DNA from: JAAZPG01 sp012797375 | GTDB taxonomy: Bacteria > Acidobacteriota > Aminicenantia > Aminicenantales > UBA4085 | DNA: 29,925 nucleotides | Assembly (NCBI GenBank): GCA_937868205.1 | Contig: CALMMC010000075.1 | Coordinates: 1-29,925 of the forward strand | Direction: 5' to 3' | Shown here: one piece after another, positions 22,118 to 29,925 of the stretch | Layout of the letters: each line of letters starts with the position of its first letter | Position numbering within the stretch: position 1 is the first letter of the stretch | The notes under the pieces: generated by a model | Database searches by the model: none | The model's input: the letters and a program-made list of their open reading frames with translations, nothing else | Told to the model about the DNA's origin: nothing | Made by a program: the position numbers and the translations under genes

Positions 22118-25100
22118 AATTCCTCATCGATCGTCCCGTCGCGACGGCGATGGCGTTTTGCGCGCTTCTCGTCCTGGGCGTCTATTCCTATCTCCAAACG
22201 CCGCTCGAGCTGGAGCCGAAGGAGGATTATCCCCAGGTCACGATTTCGGCCTCCTGGCCCGGAGTTCCGCCGGAAGTGGTGCAAACGCGGGTGACGGCCC
22301 GCCTTGAGGAGGCCGCCTCGACGGTCAAGGCCGTCCGGGGCATCTCCTCGTCCTCGGAGACCGGGATGTCCCGCGTCGTCGTCGATTTCGATCCCAAGGC
22401 CGACATGGAATTCGTCCAACTGGCCCTGCGCGAGGAGCTCTCCAAGCTCCGGGAGGTGCTTCCGCCCGGCCTCCGGCCGGTGATCACGCCGTTCGTTCCC
22501 GAGGATTTCCGGGTGAATCCGTTCCTCCGGTACACGGTTTCGGGGACCGCCTCCCTCCAGGAGCTCCGCGGATCGATCAAGGACAAGATCACGTTCGGCC
22601 TCGGTTCGGTCCGGGGCGTCTCCCGGGTCGTTCTGACGGGCGGAGCCGATCCGGAGTTCCGGATCGTTCCGGACAGAGCCAAGCTGGATGCCTACGGCCT
22701 TCAACCGTACGAGATCATCCGGGCCGTCTCCGGCCGGCTGGGGATTTATCCCTCCGGCCGGGTGCGGGACGGAAACCGCGAGCTCCTGTTCAAATACGGC
22801 GACCAAATCCGGGACAAGAACGATCTGGCCGAGACGATCGTCGGCTCCGCCGGCGGTAACGTCCTCCGCGTCCGCGACGTGGCCGCGGTCGACACGACCT
22901 GGGCGGATGTGGATTCCATCCACCGGATCAACGGCCGGCCGACCGTGAGCTTCACCGTCCACAAGGAAAAGGGGACGAACACGATGCGGGTGGCCAGGGA
23001 TGTCAAGGCCAAGCTCGCCCTCATCCGGAAGGACCTGCCTCCGGACCTCGTTTTTCAGGTCGTGGACGACGAGAGCCGGGACATCAAAAAAAGCCTCGGC
23101 GATCTCTACCGATTAGCCGGCTTGATCACCATCGTCGTCTTCCTGATGATCTTCCTCATCCTCCGGCGGATCGGACCGTCGCTTCTCATCCTGGCGTCGA
23201 TCGCCTTTTCCGTCGTCATCACCTTCAACCTCATCGCCGCCTTCGGGATTTCCCTCAACATGCTGACCCTCGGGGCGCTGGCCCTGGGCTTCGGCATGTT
23301 CGTCGACAATTCCATCGTCGTCTTTGAGAACATCCTCCGCCTGCGGGAAAACGGCCTTCCCCCGCGGGAGGCGGCCGTCCGGGGGCCGCGGGAGGTCTTC
23401 ACCGCCGTCCTGTCATCCACCTTGACGACGATCGCCGTGTTTTTCAGCTTCCCGTTTTTCCAGGGGAGGCTCAAGATCTATTACCTGCCGCTGGCCTTCG
23501 TCATCGGCTCGGCCCTGGCCGCCTCCCTGCTGGTCTCCTTCACCCTGATCCCGGCCTTGAGCCCGCGCTTGTTGAGGCGGCGCCGGGAGGGGACCGCCGG
23601 CCGGCCGGAGGGGATCTTCGGGCGGTTCCTGCGCGCCGGTCTCCGCCATCCGGTCGAGGTGATGCTCGTCGCGGCCGTCGTTTTCATCGGCTCATACCGG
23701 TGGTTCAAGGCCGAGGTCCGGACGGGGGACTGGTTTTCCTTCACGTCCCGGCAATATCTCTATGTTTACCTCGGCCTGCCGCCCGGGACGGACATCGAGC
23801 GGACGGACGCGGCGATCAAGCCGTTCGAGGATTTCGTCCTGGCCCAGGCGTGCGCCAAGGAAATGAACGTCCAGGTCAGCCCCACGAGCGCCACGCTTCG
23901 CGTTTCTTTTCCGCCGGCGATCGAACGCTCCGCGATTGCGTACCGGATGAAAGAGGAGCTGATCCGGACGGCCTCCCAATTCGCCGGCCTGGACGTCTAT
24001 GTTTACGGATTCGATCCCCAGATGTACGGCTCCAGCATGGGGCCGGGATCGTTCCTCAGCTCGCAGATCAGGTTCTTCGGATACAACCTGAAGAAGCTCA
24101 AGGACATCACCGCCGAGGTGGAAAAAACCCTGCGGAGGAATCCCCGGATCAAAGACGTCCTGATCACCTCGAACAGGTACGGCTGGTGGGGAAGGGGAAG
24201 TTCGTTCGAGAACATCCTGAAGATCGATCCGAACCGGTTGCGGGCCTATGACGTGGACCCCGGCTTCTTCTTCGGATACCTGCAGACCCTGCTCCACGGC
24301 CGGTTCGGGGCACCCCTGGTCATCCGGACGGAAGGCAAAGAAATGGCCGTGACCGTGAAATTCGCCGACGCCGCCGTCCTCGACCTCCGCGGGGTGAACG
24401 ACGCCTTGATTCGAACGAGAGGGGGGGAGTATCTCCGCCTCGGCGAGGTGGCCGATTTGATCGAGCGGCCGTCGGCCGGCTCGATCGACCGCGAGAACCG
24501 GCGCTTCCAGCAAACGGTTTCCTGGGAATTCCGCGGGCCGGTGAAAGCCGGCGAGCGCTTCCGGACCAGCCTGTTCGCCGGCCTTCATCTCCCGGCTGGC
24601 TTCAGCGCCTCCCTCGACGACGACCGCTTCATGACCGTCCAAGAGCAATCCCAAATCCTCCAGGCGGCCGTGATATCGCTGCTCGTGATCTTCCTGATCA
24701 TCGCCGCCCTCTTCGAATCCCTGACGCAGCCGTTTATCATCATGCTGGCCGTCCCGCTGGGCCTGATCGGCGTTTTCCTCGCGTTCATCCTGGCCGGCGC
24801 GACCTTCGATTCCTCGGCGTATATCGGCGTCATTCTCCTGGCCGGCATCGTCGTCAACAACGCCATCCTGCTCGTCGATCACATCAACTTGAAACGGAAG
24901 CAGGGACGCCCCTTGATCGAGGCGGCCGTCGAGGGCGCCCGGGAGCGGATCCGGCCGATCCTCATGACGACCGGCACGACCGTGTTCGGGATCCTGCCGA
25001 TGCTCCTCCTGCCGGTCAAATCGGGAAAAATGCGGATTTGGTCGTCCCTGGCTTTGTGCACGGCCGGCGGGCTGGTGACGTCCGCTTTGTTTCTTCTGAT

Positions 25101-25188
25101 CGTCGTTCCCGTCGTCTATGTCCAAGTCGATCACCTGCGGCGATGGGCCGCGGCCTGGTGGAGCCGGATCCGGAGCCGTCCGTCTTGA
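22114..25188 (+). CDS. RND efflux permease 2
   Basis: 1024 residues, the usual length for this family. It begins at GTG 22114, overlapping the stop of permease 1 (GTGA), with GAGGGA upstream. Motifs: LELEPKEDYPQVTISASWPG, the porter domains, TM4 GMFVDNSIVVFEN with the relay aspartate Asp398, then SSTLTTIAVFFSFPFF. In the second half come LAGIVVNNAILLVDHINLKR and RPILMTTGTTVFGILPMLL. It differs widely from permease 1, so the two are old paralogues. With one adaptor and one channel gene, a heteromeric pump of the MdtABC kind is the natural reading; substrate unknown. Confidence 0.93.
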   Translation: MKFLIDRPVATAMAFCALLVLGVYSYLQTPLELEPKEDYPQVTISASWPGVPPEVVQTRVTARLEEAASTVKAVRGISSSSETGMSRVVVDFDPKADMEFVQLALREELSKLREVLPPGLRPVITPFVPEDFRVNPFLRYTVSGTASLQELRGSIKDKITFGLGSVRGVSRVVLTGGADPEFRIVPDRAKLDAYGLQPYEIIRAVSGRLGIYPSGRVRDGNRELLFKYGDQIRDKNDLAETIVGSAGGNVLRVRDVAAVDTTWADVDSIHRINGRPTVSFTVHKEKGTNTMRVARDVKAKLALIRKDLPPDLVFQVVDDESRDIKKSLGDLYRLAGLITIVVFLMIFLILRRIGPSLLILASIAFSVVITFNLIAAFGISLNMLTLGALALGFGMFVDNSIVVFENILRLRENGLPPREAAVRGPREVFTAVLSSTLTTIAVFFSFPFFQGRLKIYYLPLAFVIGSALAASLLVSFTLIPALSPRLLRRRREGTAGRPEGIFGRFLRAGLRHPVEVMLVAAVVFIGSYRWFKAEVRTGDWFSFTSRQYLYVYLGLPPGTDIERTDAAIKPFEDFVLAQACAKEMNVQVSPTSATLRVSFPPAIERSAIAYRMKEELIRTASQFAGLDVYVYGFDPQMYGSSMGPGSFLSSQIRFFGYNLKKLKDITAEVEKTLRRNPRIKDVLITSNRYGWWGRGSSFENILKIDPNRLRAYDVDPGFFFGYLQTLLHGRFGAPLVIRTEGKEMAVTVKFADAAVLDLRGVNDALIRTRGGEYLRLGEVADLIERPSAGSIDRENRRFQQTVSWEFRGPVKAGERFRTSLFAGLHLPAGFSASLDDDRFMTVQEQSQILQAAVISLLVIFLIIAALFESLTQPFIIMLAVPLGLIGVFLAFILAGATFDSSAYIGVILLAGIVVNNAILLVDHINLKRKQGRPLIEAAVEGARERIRPILMTTGTTVFGILPMLLLPVKSGKMRIWSSLALCTAGGLVTSALFLLIVVPVVYVQVDHLRRWAAAWWSRIRSRPS

Positions 25189-25260
25189 AAAGCGGGCTCG
25201 TTGCGGTTAAGATGAATTTCCGCCGGTGCGGCGGGACGATTTCTTGTCGAAAGGACCGCC

Positions 25261-26328
25261 ATGAACGCCTCCGAAAAACTGCTCCGCGGGAAGCTGGCCG
25301 CGCTTCCGCGCCTTCCCCTCATTCATCTTCCCACGCCGATGCGGAAGCTCGAGCGGCTGTCGGCCGAGCTGGGCGGGCCGGAGATCTGGATCAAGAGGGA
25401 CGACCTGACGGGCCTGGCCTTCGGTGGAAATAAATCCCGCAAGCTCGAGTACATCATCCCCGACGCCCTGGCCAAAAAGGCCGACGTGCTGGTCACCTGG
25501 GGAGCCACCCAATCCAACTGGGCCATGCAGGCGGCGGCGGCCGCGGCTAAAAGCGGCCTTCATCCGGTTTTGGTCCTGTTCAAATCCTACGATTTGCCGG
25601 AGGAAGCCGACGGGAACGTTCTCCTCGACCGTCTTCTCGGCGCGGAAATCCGGTTTCAAGAGGCGGTCCGGGGAAAGCTCGTCACCCAGGAGATCGCGGT
25701 GTCGGCAGCCGAGGAGGTCGCGGCGGAATTCCGGTCAGCCGGGAAAAATCCCTATCTTGTCTCCAACGGGGGATCGGTGCCGCTGGGCGGCATGGACCGG
25801 CCGCTGGGGGCGATCTCTTATATCGGCGCGTTCCTCGAGATGCTGGACCAGGCGGAAAGCCTGGGCTTCCGGCCGGACGCGGTCGTTCATTCGACGGGCT
25901 CGGGCGGGACGCAGGCCGGGCTTCTCTGCGGGGCCCGCTGGGCCTCGCCCGAAACCCGGGTCGTCGGCGTCTCGGTGTCTGATCCGGCGGATTCCTTCAC
26001 CGAAATCGTCCGGAACGTTGCCGAGGTGGTTCAGCGGACGCTTCAGATGGAGACGGGACCGCGGCCGGAAGATTATATCGTTTTAGATGAATACCTTACC
26101 GACGGCTACGGCATCGTGAACCGGGAGGTGACCGCGGTCATCCGGCGTCTGTTCCGGACGGAAGGCGTCGTCCTGGATCCCGTCTATACGGCCAAGGCGT
26201 TCATCGGGATGCTCGACCTGATCAAGAAGGGCTGTTTCAAGAAGACCGATAAGATCGTCTTTTTCCACACGGGCGGGACGCCGGCCCTTTTCCCCAACAA
26301 GCACAAGCTGATCGAGACCCTCGACTGA
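25261..26328 (+). CDS. dcyD: D-cysteine desulfhydrase / ACC deaminase family PLP enzyme
   Basis: 355 residues, fold-type II PLP enzyme. Family motifs: LIHLPTPMRKLERLSAELGG, IWIKRDDLTGLAFGGNKSRK with the PLP lysine at Lys58, VTWGATQSNWAMQAAAAA, VSNGGSVPLG, STGSGGTQAGLL and FFHTGGTPALFP. The best match in the family is D-cysteine desulfhydrase, which releases pyruvate, H2S and ammonia; 1-aminocyclopropane-1-carboxylate deaminase is the main alternative. The start has GAAAGGA upstream. It follows the pump by 72 bases and may have its own promoter. The C-terminus is complete, and a hairpin follows. Confidence 0.85.
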   Translation: MNASEKLLRGKLAALPRLPLIHLPTPMRKLERLSAELGGPEIWIKRDDLTGLAFGGNKSRKLEYIIPDALAKKADVLVTWGATQSNWAMQAAAAAAKSGLHPVLVLFKSYDLPEEADGNVLLDRLLGAEIRFQEAVRGKLVTQEIAVSAAEEVAAEFRSAGKNPYLVSNGGSVPLGGMDRPLGAISYIGAFLEMLDQAESLGFRPDAVVHSTGSGGTQAGLLCGARWASPETRVVGVSVSDPADSFTEIVRNVAEVVQRTLQMETGPRPEDYIVLDEYLTDGYGIVNREVTAVIRRLFRTEGVVLDPVYTAKAFIGMLDLIKKGCFKKTDKIVFFHTGGTPALFPNKHKLIETLD

Positions 26329-26359
26329 GGAGGACAGGGGAGTCCCGATCCCGCGTTCG

Positions 26360-26392
26360 GCGGAGGGGGCGTCCTCTCCGCTTGCCTCCTTT
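26360..26392 (+). terminator. Terminator between converging genes
   Basis: A 9-bp hairpin (26360-26368 with 26373-26381, one G-T pair, GCGT loop) is followed by TTGCCTCCTTT on the plus strand. It sits 32 bases after the PLP enzyme's stop and just before the converging lipoprotein gene ends. The tail is only partly T-rich. Confidence 0.45.
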
Positions 26393-26786
26393 ACAGGACG
26401 GCCGGCTCGAACGTCCCCGGCGCCCGGAAATCCACGTTGACGTTGCTCTGGTCGAAGGAATACCAGGCCCCGGTGACCGCGTCGATGACGACGGGGATCA
26501 ATCCGCCGAGAACATCCAAAACAATCCACCCCGCGCCGACATGGTTGTTCAGGTAAACCGACTTGGTCTGGTCCTGGTACTTGAACTCGATCAGGTAGAC
26601 TTTCTTGGTGATCAGGCGGAAATTGATCGGCGTGGTCCCCATCAATTTCCCGTCCACCCAGACTTCGGCCCCCGTGGGATTGGAGCCGAAATTCACCTCC
26701 TCGGTCGTTCCCTTGAACAGCGTCGCGCAGCTTGTCAGGGATAAAACAAGGCAGACCGTGAGAAACAAGGCGAGTTTCGTTTTCAT
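26391..26786 (-). CDS. PEGA-domain lipoprotein
   Basis: 131 residues. A lipoprotein signal (LFLTVCLVLSLTSC) puts the lipidated cysteine at about residue 20. A PEGA-type motif follows, SNPTGAEVWVDGKLMGTTP, and then a beta-rich stretch ITKKVYLIEFKYQDQ. Near the end is a hydrophobic glycine-rich segment (GAGWIVLDVLGGLIPVVID) that may be a membrane-associated hairpin. It follows hflC by 13 bases and has GGAGG before its ATG, so it is the third gene of the hflK operon. The envelope location is confident; the function is unknown, and a link to HflKC quality control is only inferred from position. Confidence 0.8.
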   Translation of the reverse strand: MKTKLALFLTVCLVLSLTSCATLFKGTTEEVNFGSNPTGAEVWVDGKLMGTTPINFRLITKKVYLIEFKYQDQTKSVYLNNHVGAGWIVLDVLGGLIPVVIDAVTGAWYSFDQSNVNVDFRAPGTFEPAVL

Positions 26787-26799
26787 GTTCGGCCTCCGT

Positions 26800-27753
26800 T
26801 CATTTGCCGGGATTCTTGAGATATTTCAGGAGCTCGCTGTCGGTCGTCAAGATCAGCCAGGTGTCCTTGATCAACCCGGCCCGGTAGGTGTCGAGCGATT
26901 TCATGAACTGGTAGAGCTCGGGATCGAGGTTGTAGGCCGCGGCGTAGATGCGGGTCGCCTCGGCGTCGGCCTTGCCCTTGATCTCCTGGGCCGTCTTGTA
27001 GGCTTCGGACTGGATGCGCTTCAGCTCCCGCTCCTTCTGGCCGCGGATCTCGGCGCTCTTGCCGTCGCCCTCGGACCGGTACATCGCGGCGATCCTCCTC
27101 CGCTCGGCGATCATCCGGTCGAAGACCTTCCGCTGGACCTCGTCGACGTAATTGACCCGCTTGATGCGGACGTCCTTGAGATCGACGCCGAACTGGGGCG
27201 TGATTTTCGAGGCGTTTTCCAAGATGATCGCCGCCAGCTTGTCCCGGCCGGCCTCGATCTTGGAGATGGCTTCGGACGCATCGAGGACGGCGGCGTCCTC
27301 GGAGATCTCGAAGGCCCGGTTGGACGACCGGACGATCTCGATCAAGTCGAACTTGGCGATGGTGTTCCGGGTTTCACCGTCGACGATGTCATCGAGCCGC
27401 GACCGGGCGTTCCGCTCGTTGTCGACCCGCTGGAAGAAGACGAGCGGATCGGCGATCCGCCACCGGCAGTACGTGTCGACCCAGATGTATTTCTTGTCCC
27501 GGGTCGGGATCTGGTTGGGATCGCCGTTCCAGGAGATCCAGCGCTTCTCGAAATAGTTGGCCTTCTGGATGAAGGGGATCTTGAGATGGAGGCCGGGGCG
27601 GACGATCGTTCCTCCGACCGGCTCGCCGAACTGGGTGATGACGACCTGGTTGGTCTCGCTCACGATGTAGACGGCGCCGCCGAGAAGGGCCAGGAGAACC
27701 AAGGCGGCGGCGAGATAAAGAACGAGCGAGGTCCGTTTCATCTTGGAACTCAT
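26800..27753 (-). CDS. hflC: HflC, SPFH/prohibitin-family membrane protein
   Basis: 317 residues with one N-terminal membrane helix (LVLYLAAALVLLALLGGAVYI) and an SPFH domain beginning VSETNQVVITQFGEPV and GTIVRPGLHLKIPFIQ. Next comes a long helical region, IAAMYRSEGDGKSAEIRGQK and KGKADAEATRIYAAAYN. HflC joins HflK in a large periplasm-facing cage around the FtsH protease and affects membrane-protein quality control. The ATG overlaps the hflK stop (ATGA), so translation is coupled. No lesions are seen. Confidence 0.94.
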   Translation of the reverse strand: MSSKMKRTSLVLYLAAALVLLALLGGAVYIVSETNQVVITQFGEPVGGTIVRPGLHLKIPFIQKANYFEKRWISWNGDPNQIPTRDKKYIWVDTYCRWRIADPLVFFQRVDNERNARSRLDDIVDGETRNTIAKFDLIEIVRSSNRAFEISEDAAVLDASEAISKIEAGRDKLAAIILENASKITPQFGVDLKDVRIKRVNYVDEVQRKVFDRMIAERRRIAAMYRSEGDGKSAEIRGQKERELKRIQSEAYKTAQEIKGKADAEATRIYAAAYNLDPELYQFMKSLDTYRAGLIKDTWLILTTDSELLKYLKNPGK

Positions 27754-28745
27754 TTCTTCACCTCCTCGGACAAGTTGAGAAGAGGCAGGAGATTTTTCAT
27801 TTTATCGTCGGCGATGACCTTGCGGTTGATCTTGGACATGATCTCGGTCATGGTCTCCAGGTAGAGGCGCTTGCGGGTGACGGCCGGGGCCTTGGCGTAT
27901 TCACGGTAGATCGAGACGAAGCGGCTGGCGTCTCCTTGGGCGTTGTTGACCCGCTCGGAGGCATAGCCCTCGGCGGCCCGGATGGCTTGTTCGGCCTCGC
28001 CCGAGGCCTTGGGGATTTCCTGGTTGTACTCGGCCCAGGCCTCGTTGATCTTCCTCTCCTTCTCCTGGAGGGCTTCGTTGACGTCATTGAAGGCCGGCTT
28101 GACCGGGTTGGGCGGATTGACGTCCTGGAAAATCAGCTGGTTGACGTCGATCCCGATTTCATAGAGATCGCAGAGCTTCTGGAGATCTTCTTTCGCCTCG
28201 GCCGCGATCCGGGCCCGGCCCGTCGTGATCGTCTCGTCGACGGCGTTGTCGCCGATGACCCGGCGGACGACGGCTTCGTTCATGTCCCGGAACGTTTGCT
28301 CGGTGTCCCGCATCTTGAACAGGAACTTATAGGGATCCTTGATCTTGTATTGGACGATCCACTCGGCGACGACGACATTCAAGTCCCCGGTCAACATGAT
28401 CGCCTCGGCTTCGACGTCGGCCGGGGCGATGTATTGGGTTCGAGCCCCGCCGCCGCCGGCCGACCGGAATCCGAACTCCAGCTTCAGCTGCCGCTGGACC
28501 GGGACCTTGGTCAGGGCTTCGATGCCCAAGGGCAGCTTGAAGTGAAGCCCCGGATCGGTCGTCCGGACGAACTTGCCGAACCTCAGGATCACTCCCATTT
28601 CATCCGGGTCGACCTGGTAGAACGATCCGGCCAGGAGAATCACGAGGACGATTCCGCCGAGGATGTAATAAATCAGCTTCCGGGGGATCTTGGGAAGCTT
28701 GGGCATTTGCCCCTCCCATCCCTGAAATGGATTCTGGTTGGTCAT
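27750..28745 (-). CDS. hflK: HflK, SPFH/prohibitin-family membrane protein
   Basis: 331 residues. A short Gln/Pro-rich cytoplasmic start is followed by one membrane helix (LIYYILGGIVLVILLAGSFY, about residues 24-43) and an SPFH domain: QVDPDEMGVILRFGKFVRTT and DPGLHFKLPLGIEAL. The helical assembly region contains NEALQEKERKINEAWAEYNQ and SGEAEQAIRAAEGYASERV. It partners HflC in the FtsH-associated complex. The start ATG 28745 has GGAGGAG upstream, and a good promoter lies just before. The Gly-rich insert SAGGGGARTQ within the SPFH domain looks like a flexible loop. Confidence 0.94.
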   Translation of the reverse strand: MTNQNPFQGWEGQMPKLPKIPRKLIYYILGGIVLVILLAGSFYQVDPDEMGVILRFGKFVRTTDPGLHFKLPLGIEALTKVPVQRQLKLEFGFRSAGGGGARTQYIAPADVEAEAIMLTGDLNVVVAEWIVQYKIKDPYKFLFKMRDTEQTFRDMNEAVVRRVIGDNAVDETITTGRARIAAEAKEDLQKLCDLYEIGIDVNQLIFQDVNPPNPVKPAFNDVNEALQEKERKINEAWAEYNQEIPKASGEAEQAIRAAEGYASERVNNAQGDASRFVSIYREYAKAPAVTRKRLYLETMTEIMSKINRKVIADDKMKNLLPLLNLSEEVKK

Positions 28746-28777
28746 GCGCCTCTCCTCCTTTCCTCTCGCCGTCTTCC

Positions 28778-28806
28778 ATCATACGGGAAACGACGGCGAA
28801 AGTTAA
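28778..28806 (-). promoter_or_regulatory. Sigma70-like promoter for hflK-hflC-PEGA
   Basis: On the minus strand a -35 TTAACT (28806-28801) and a -10 TATGAT (28783-28778) are exactly 17 bases apart. Transcription would start near 28771, about 25 bases before the hflK ATG, with GGAGGAG in the leader. Confidence 0.6.
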
Positions 28807-28834
28807 CGCGGAATCCCGAATCGAGCCGGGCGGG

Positions 28835-29925
28835 CTATTTCCAGGCGGCCATCAGCTGGGGAAGGTCGGACAGGTCGGCTTCGGCGATCCGGAGCCGGCT
28901 GGAGTCCACGTCGCCGAGGGTTTTCAGCCCGGAACCGGTGATGACGAGCACCGAAGCGGCGCCGGCCGGGATCCGGCCTTCCTTCGACATTCTCAAAAAG
29001 GCGGCCAGGACCGTGGCCGAGGCCGGATCGCTGAGGATGCCCTCGTCCTCGGCGAGCAGGCGCTGGGCCCGGAGTATCTCGGTTTCGCCGACGGCTTCCA
29101 TCGCCCCGCCGTGGGCGGCCAGGAGCTTGAGGACGACTTTTCCCGCGGGCGGCTGCGGGTTGGCGATGGCGTGGGCGATCGTTTGGGGTTTGCGGACGGG
29201 AGCGACGGCCGCCCGGCCCCGGGCGAAGGCCCGGGCGATGGGGGCGCAGCCCCGGGCCTGAACCCCGACGATCCGCGGAATGCGGCGGATCAGGCCGGCC
29301 CGCTTCAGGTCCAGAAAGCCGCGGAGGAGGCCGATGAGGTGCCCGCCGGAGCTGACCGGAACGAAAAGATAATCGGGGGCCTTGCCGCCCATCTGCTCAA
29401 AAATTTCGAAGGACGTGACTTTGTATCCCTCGATTCGGTATGGATCGACGGAGTTGATGAAGTAAAAGCTGAGAACCCGGCCGATCTCGAAGCTTTTCAC
29501 GAAAAGGCGGGCGTAATTGCCCCGGACCCGGATGACGTTGGCTCCGTGCATCCCCGCGGCCAGGATTTTTTCCAGGGGCGTGTCGTCCTTGACGAAGACG
29601 ACCGTCCGCAAGCCGGCCTTGGCCGCGTAGGCGGCCGTCGAGCCGGCCATGTTGCCCGTCGAAATCGTCCCGACCGTTTCGAACCCGAGGGCTTTGGCCA
29701 TGTGGATGGCGACGATCGAGCCGCGGTCTTTGAAGCTGCCGGTGGGATTCACGGCCTCGTTCTTGACCCAGAGCGGCGGCGTCCGGAAGGCGGACCGCAG
29801 ACGGTTGAGAGGGAAGAGGGGGGCCCCTCCTTCGCCCAACGAGAGGTCCGGATCGAATTCCGGGAGAGGAAGAAAGCCGAGGTAACGGGCGACGCCCATC
29901 GGCCGGCCGCGGCGGATACCCGGCG
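28835..29925 (-). CDS. thrC: Threonine synthase (N-terminus outside the window)
   Basis: Fold-type II PLP enzyme converting O-phosphohomoserine to threonine. Seen: LSLGEGGAPLFPL, WVKNEAVNPTGSFKDRG with the PLP lysine, TISTGNMAGSTAAYAAKAG, VPVSSGGHLIGLLRG and the C-terminal EGILSDPASATVLAAFLRM and VITGSGLKTL. The frame stays open through the right window edge. An internal ATG at 29899 is possible, but the residues around it look like the interior of the family's N-terminal region, so the true start is probably further right. It lies upstream of hflK on the same strand and is separated from it by that operon's promoter. This is the more canonical of the window's two threonine-synthase-like enzymes. 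Confidence 0.9.
   Translation of the reverse strand, partial: PGIRRGRPMGVARYLGFLPLPEFDPDLSLGEGGAPLFPLNRLRSAFRTPPLWVKNEAVNPTGSFKDRGSIVAIHMAKALGFETVGTISTGNMAGSTAAYAAKAGLRTVVFVKDDTPLEKILAAGMHGANVIRVRGNYARLFVKSFEIGRVLSFYFINSVDPYRIEGYKVTSFEIFEQMGGKAPDYLFVPVSSGGHLIGLLRGFLDLKRAGLIRRIPRIVGVQARGCAPIARAFARGRAAVAPVRKPQTIAHAIANPQPPAGKVVLKLLAAHGGAMEAVGETEILRAQRLLAEDEGILSDPASATVLAAFLRMSKEGRIPAGAASVLVITGSGLKTLGDVDSSRLRIAEADLSDLPQLMAAWK

Noticed and set aside
1..29925. CRISPR arrays, tRNA or rRNA genes, insertion sequences, integrases
   Set aside because: Looked for regular short repeats, tRNA-like ends and transposase motifs on both strands and found none.
28835..29925. Recent duplication between the two threonine-synthase-like genes
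   Set aside because: Motifs differ (NPTGSFKDRG versus ATGTFKDLSGS) and length and N-terminal architecture differ, so they are distant family members.

Overview
The window looks like a chromosomal segment of a high-GC, Gram-negative bacterium. It carries a TolC-type outer-membrane channel, two RND inner-membrane pumps, lipoproteins and HflK/HflC. The housekeeping parts are very GC-rich (45 of 60 bases at 3001-3060). The family of GxGQGPxE-type 6-bladed beta-propeller proteins reminds me of Candidatus Aminicenantes/Acidobacteriota-like genomes. That placement is inference; no rRNA is present to prove it.

Layout. 1-2309 (minus): glycolytic operon gap-pgk-tpiA, with tpiA cut by the window edge. 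2466-5181 (plus): NAD(P)HX repair enzyme, tsaE and adenine phosphoribosyltransferase, closed by a terminator. 5568-7654 (minus): a [4Fe-4S] APS/PAPS-reductase-like enzyme and a zinc-ribbon threonine-synthase-like PLP enzyme, with their own consensus promoter. 7782-9034 (minus): a GNAT/thioredoxin-like fusion coupled to a YbaK-type aminoacyl-tRNA deacylase.

9198-15726 is an accessory island of clearly lower GC (22 of 60 bases at 12001-12060). Two propeller genes run leftward, one split by a frame change. Rightward come an AraC-type regulator with a coupled mini-ORF, two tiny secreted cysteine-rich peptides sharing one motif, and two equal-length paralogous propeller-like proteins flanking a membrane-anchored CxxC thioredoxin-fold protein. 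This is the most likely undescribed system here: a secreted-peptide cassette with its own redox partner and periplasmic propeller proteins. It is loosely reminiscent of Bacteroidetes loci that pair small secreted peptides with 6-bladed propeller lipoproteins.

15947-25188 (plus): a complete tripartite efflux operon of one adaptor, one TolC-like channel and two different RND permeases, overlapping or closely packed, suggesting a heteromeric pump like MdtABC. 25261-26328 (plus): a D-cysteine desulfhydrase/ACC-deaminase-family PLP enzyme. 26391-28745 (minus): hflK-hflC and a PEGA-domain lipoprotein, from a good sigma70 promoter. 28835 to the right edge (minus): a classical threonine synthase whose N-terminus lies outside the window. 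Several genes touch cysteine or sulfur chemistry, but I see no direct link between them beyond proximity.
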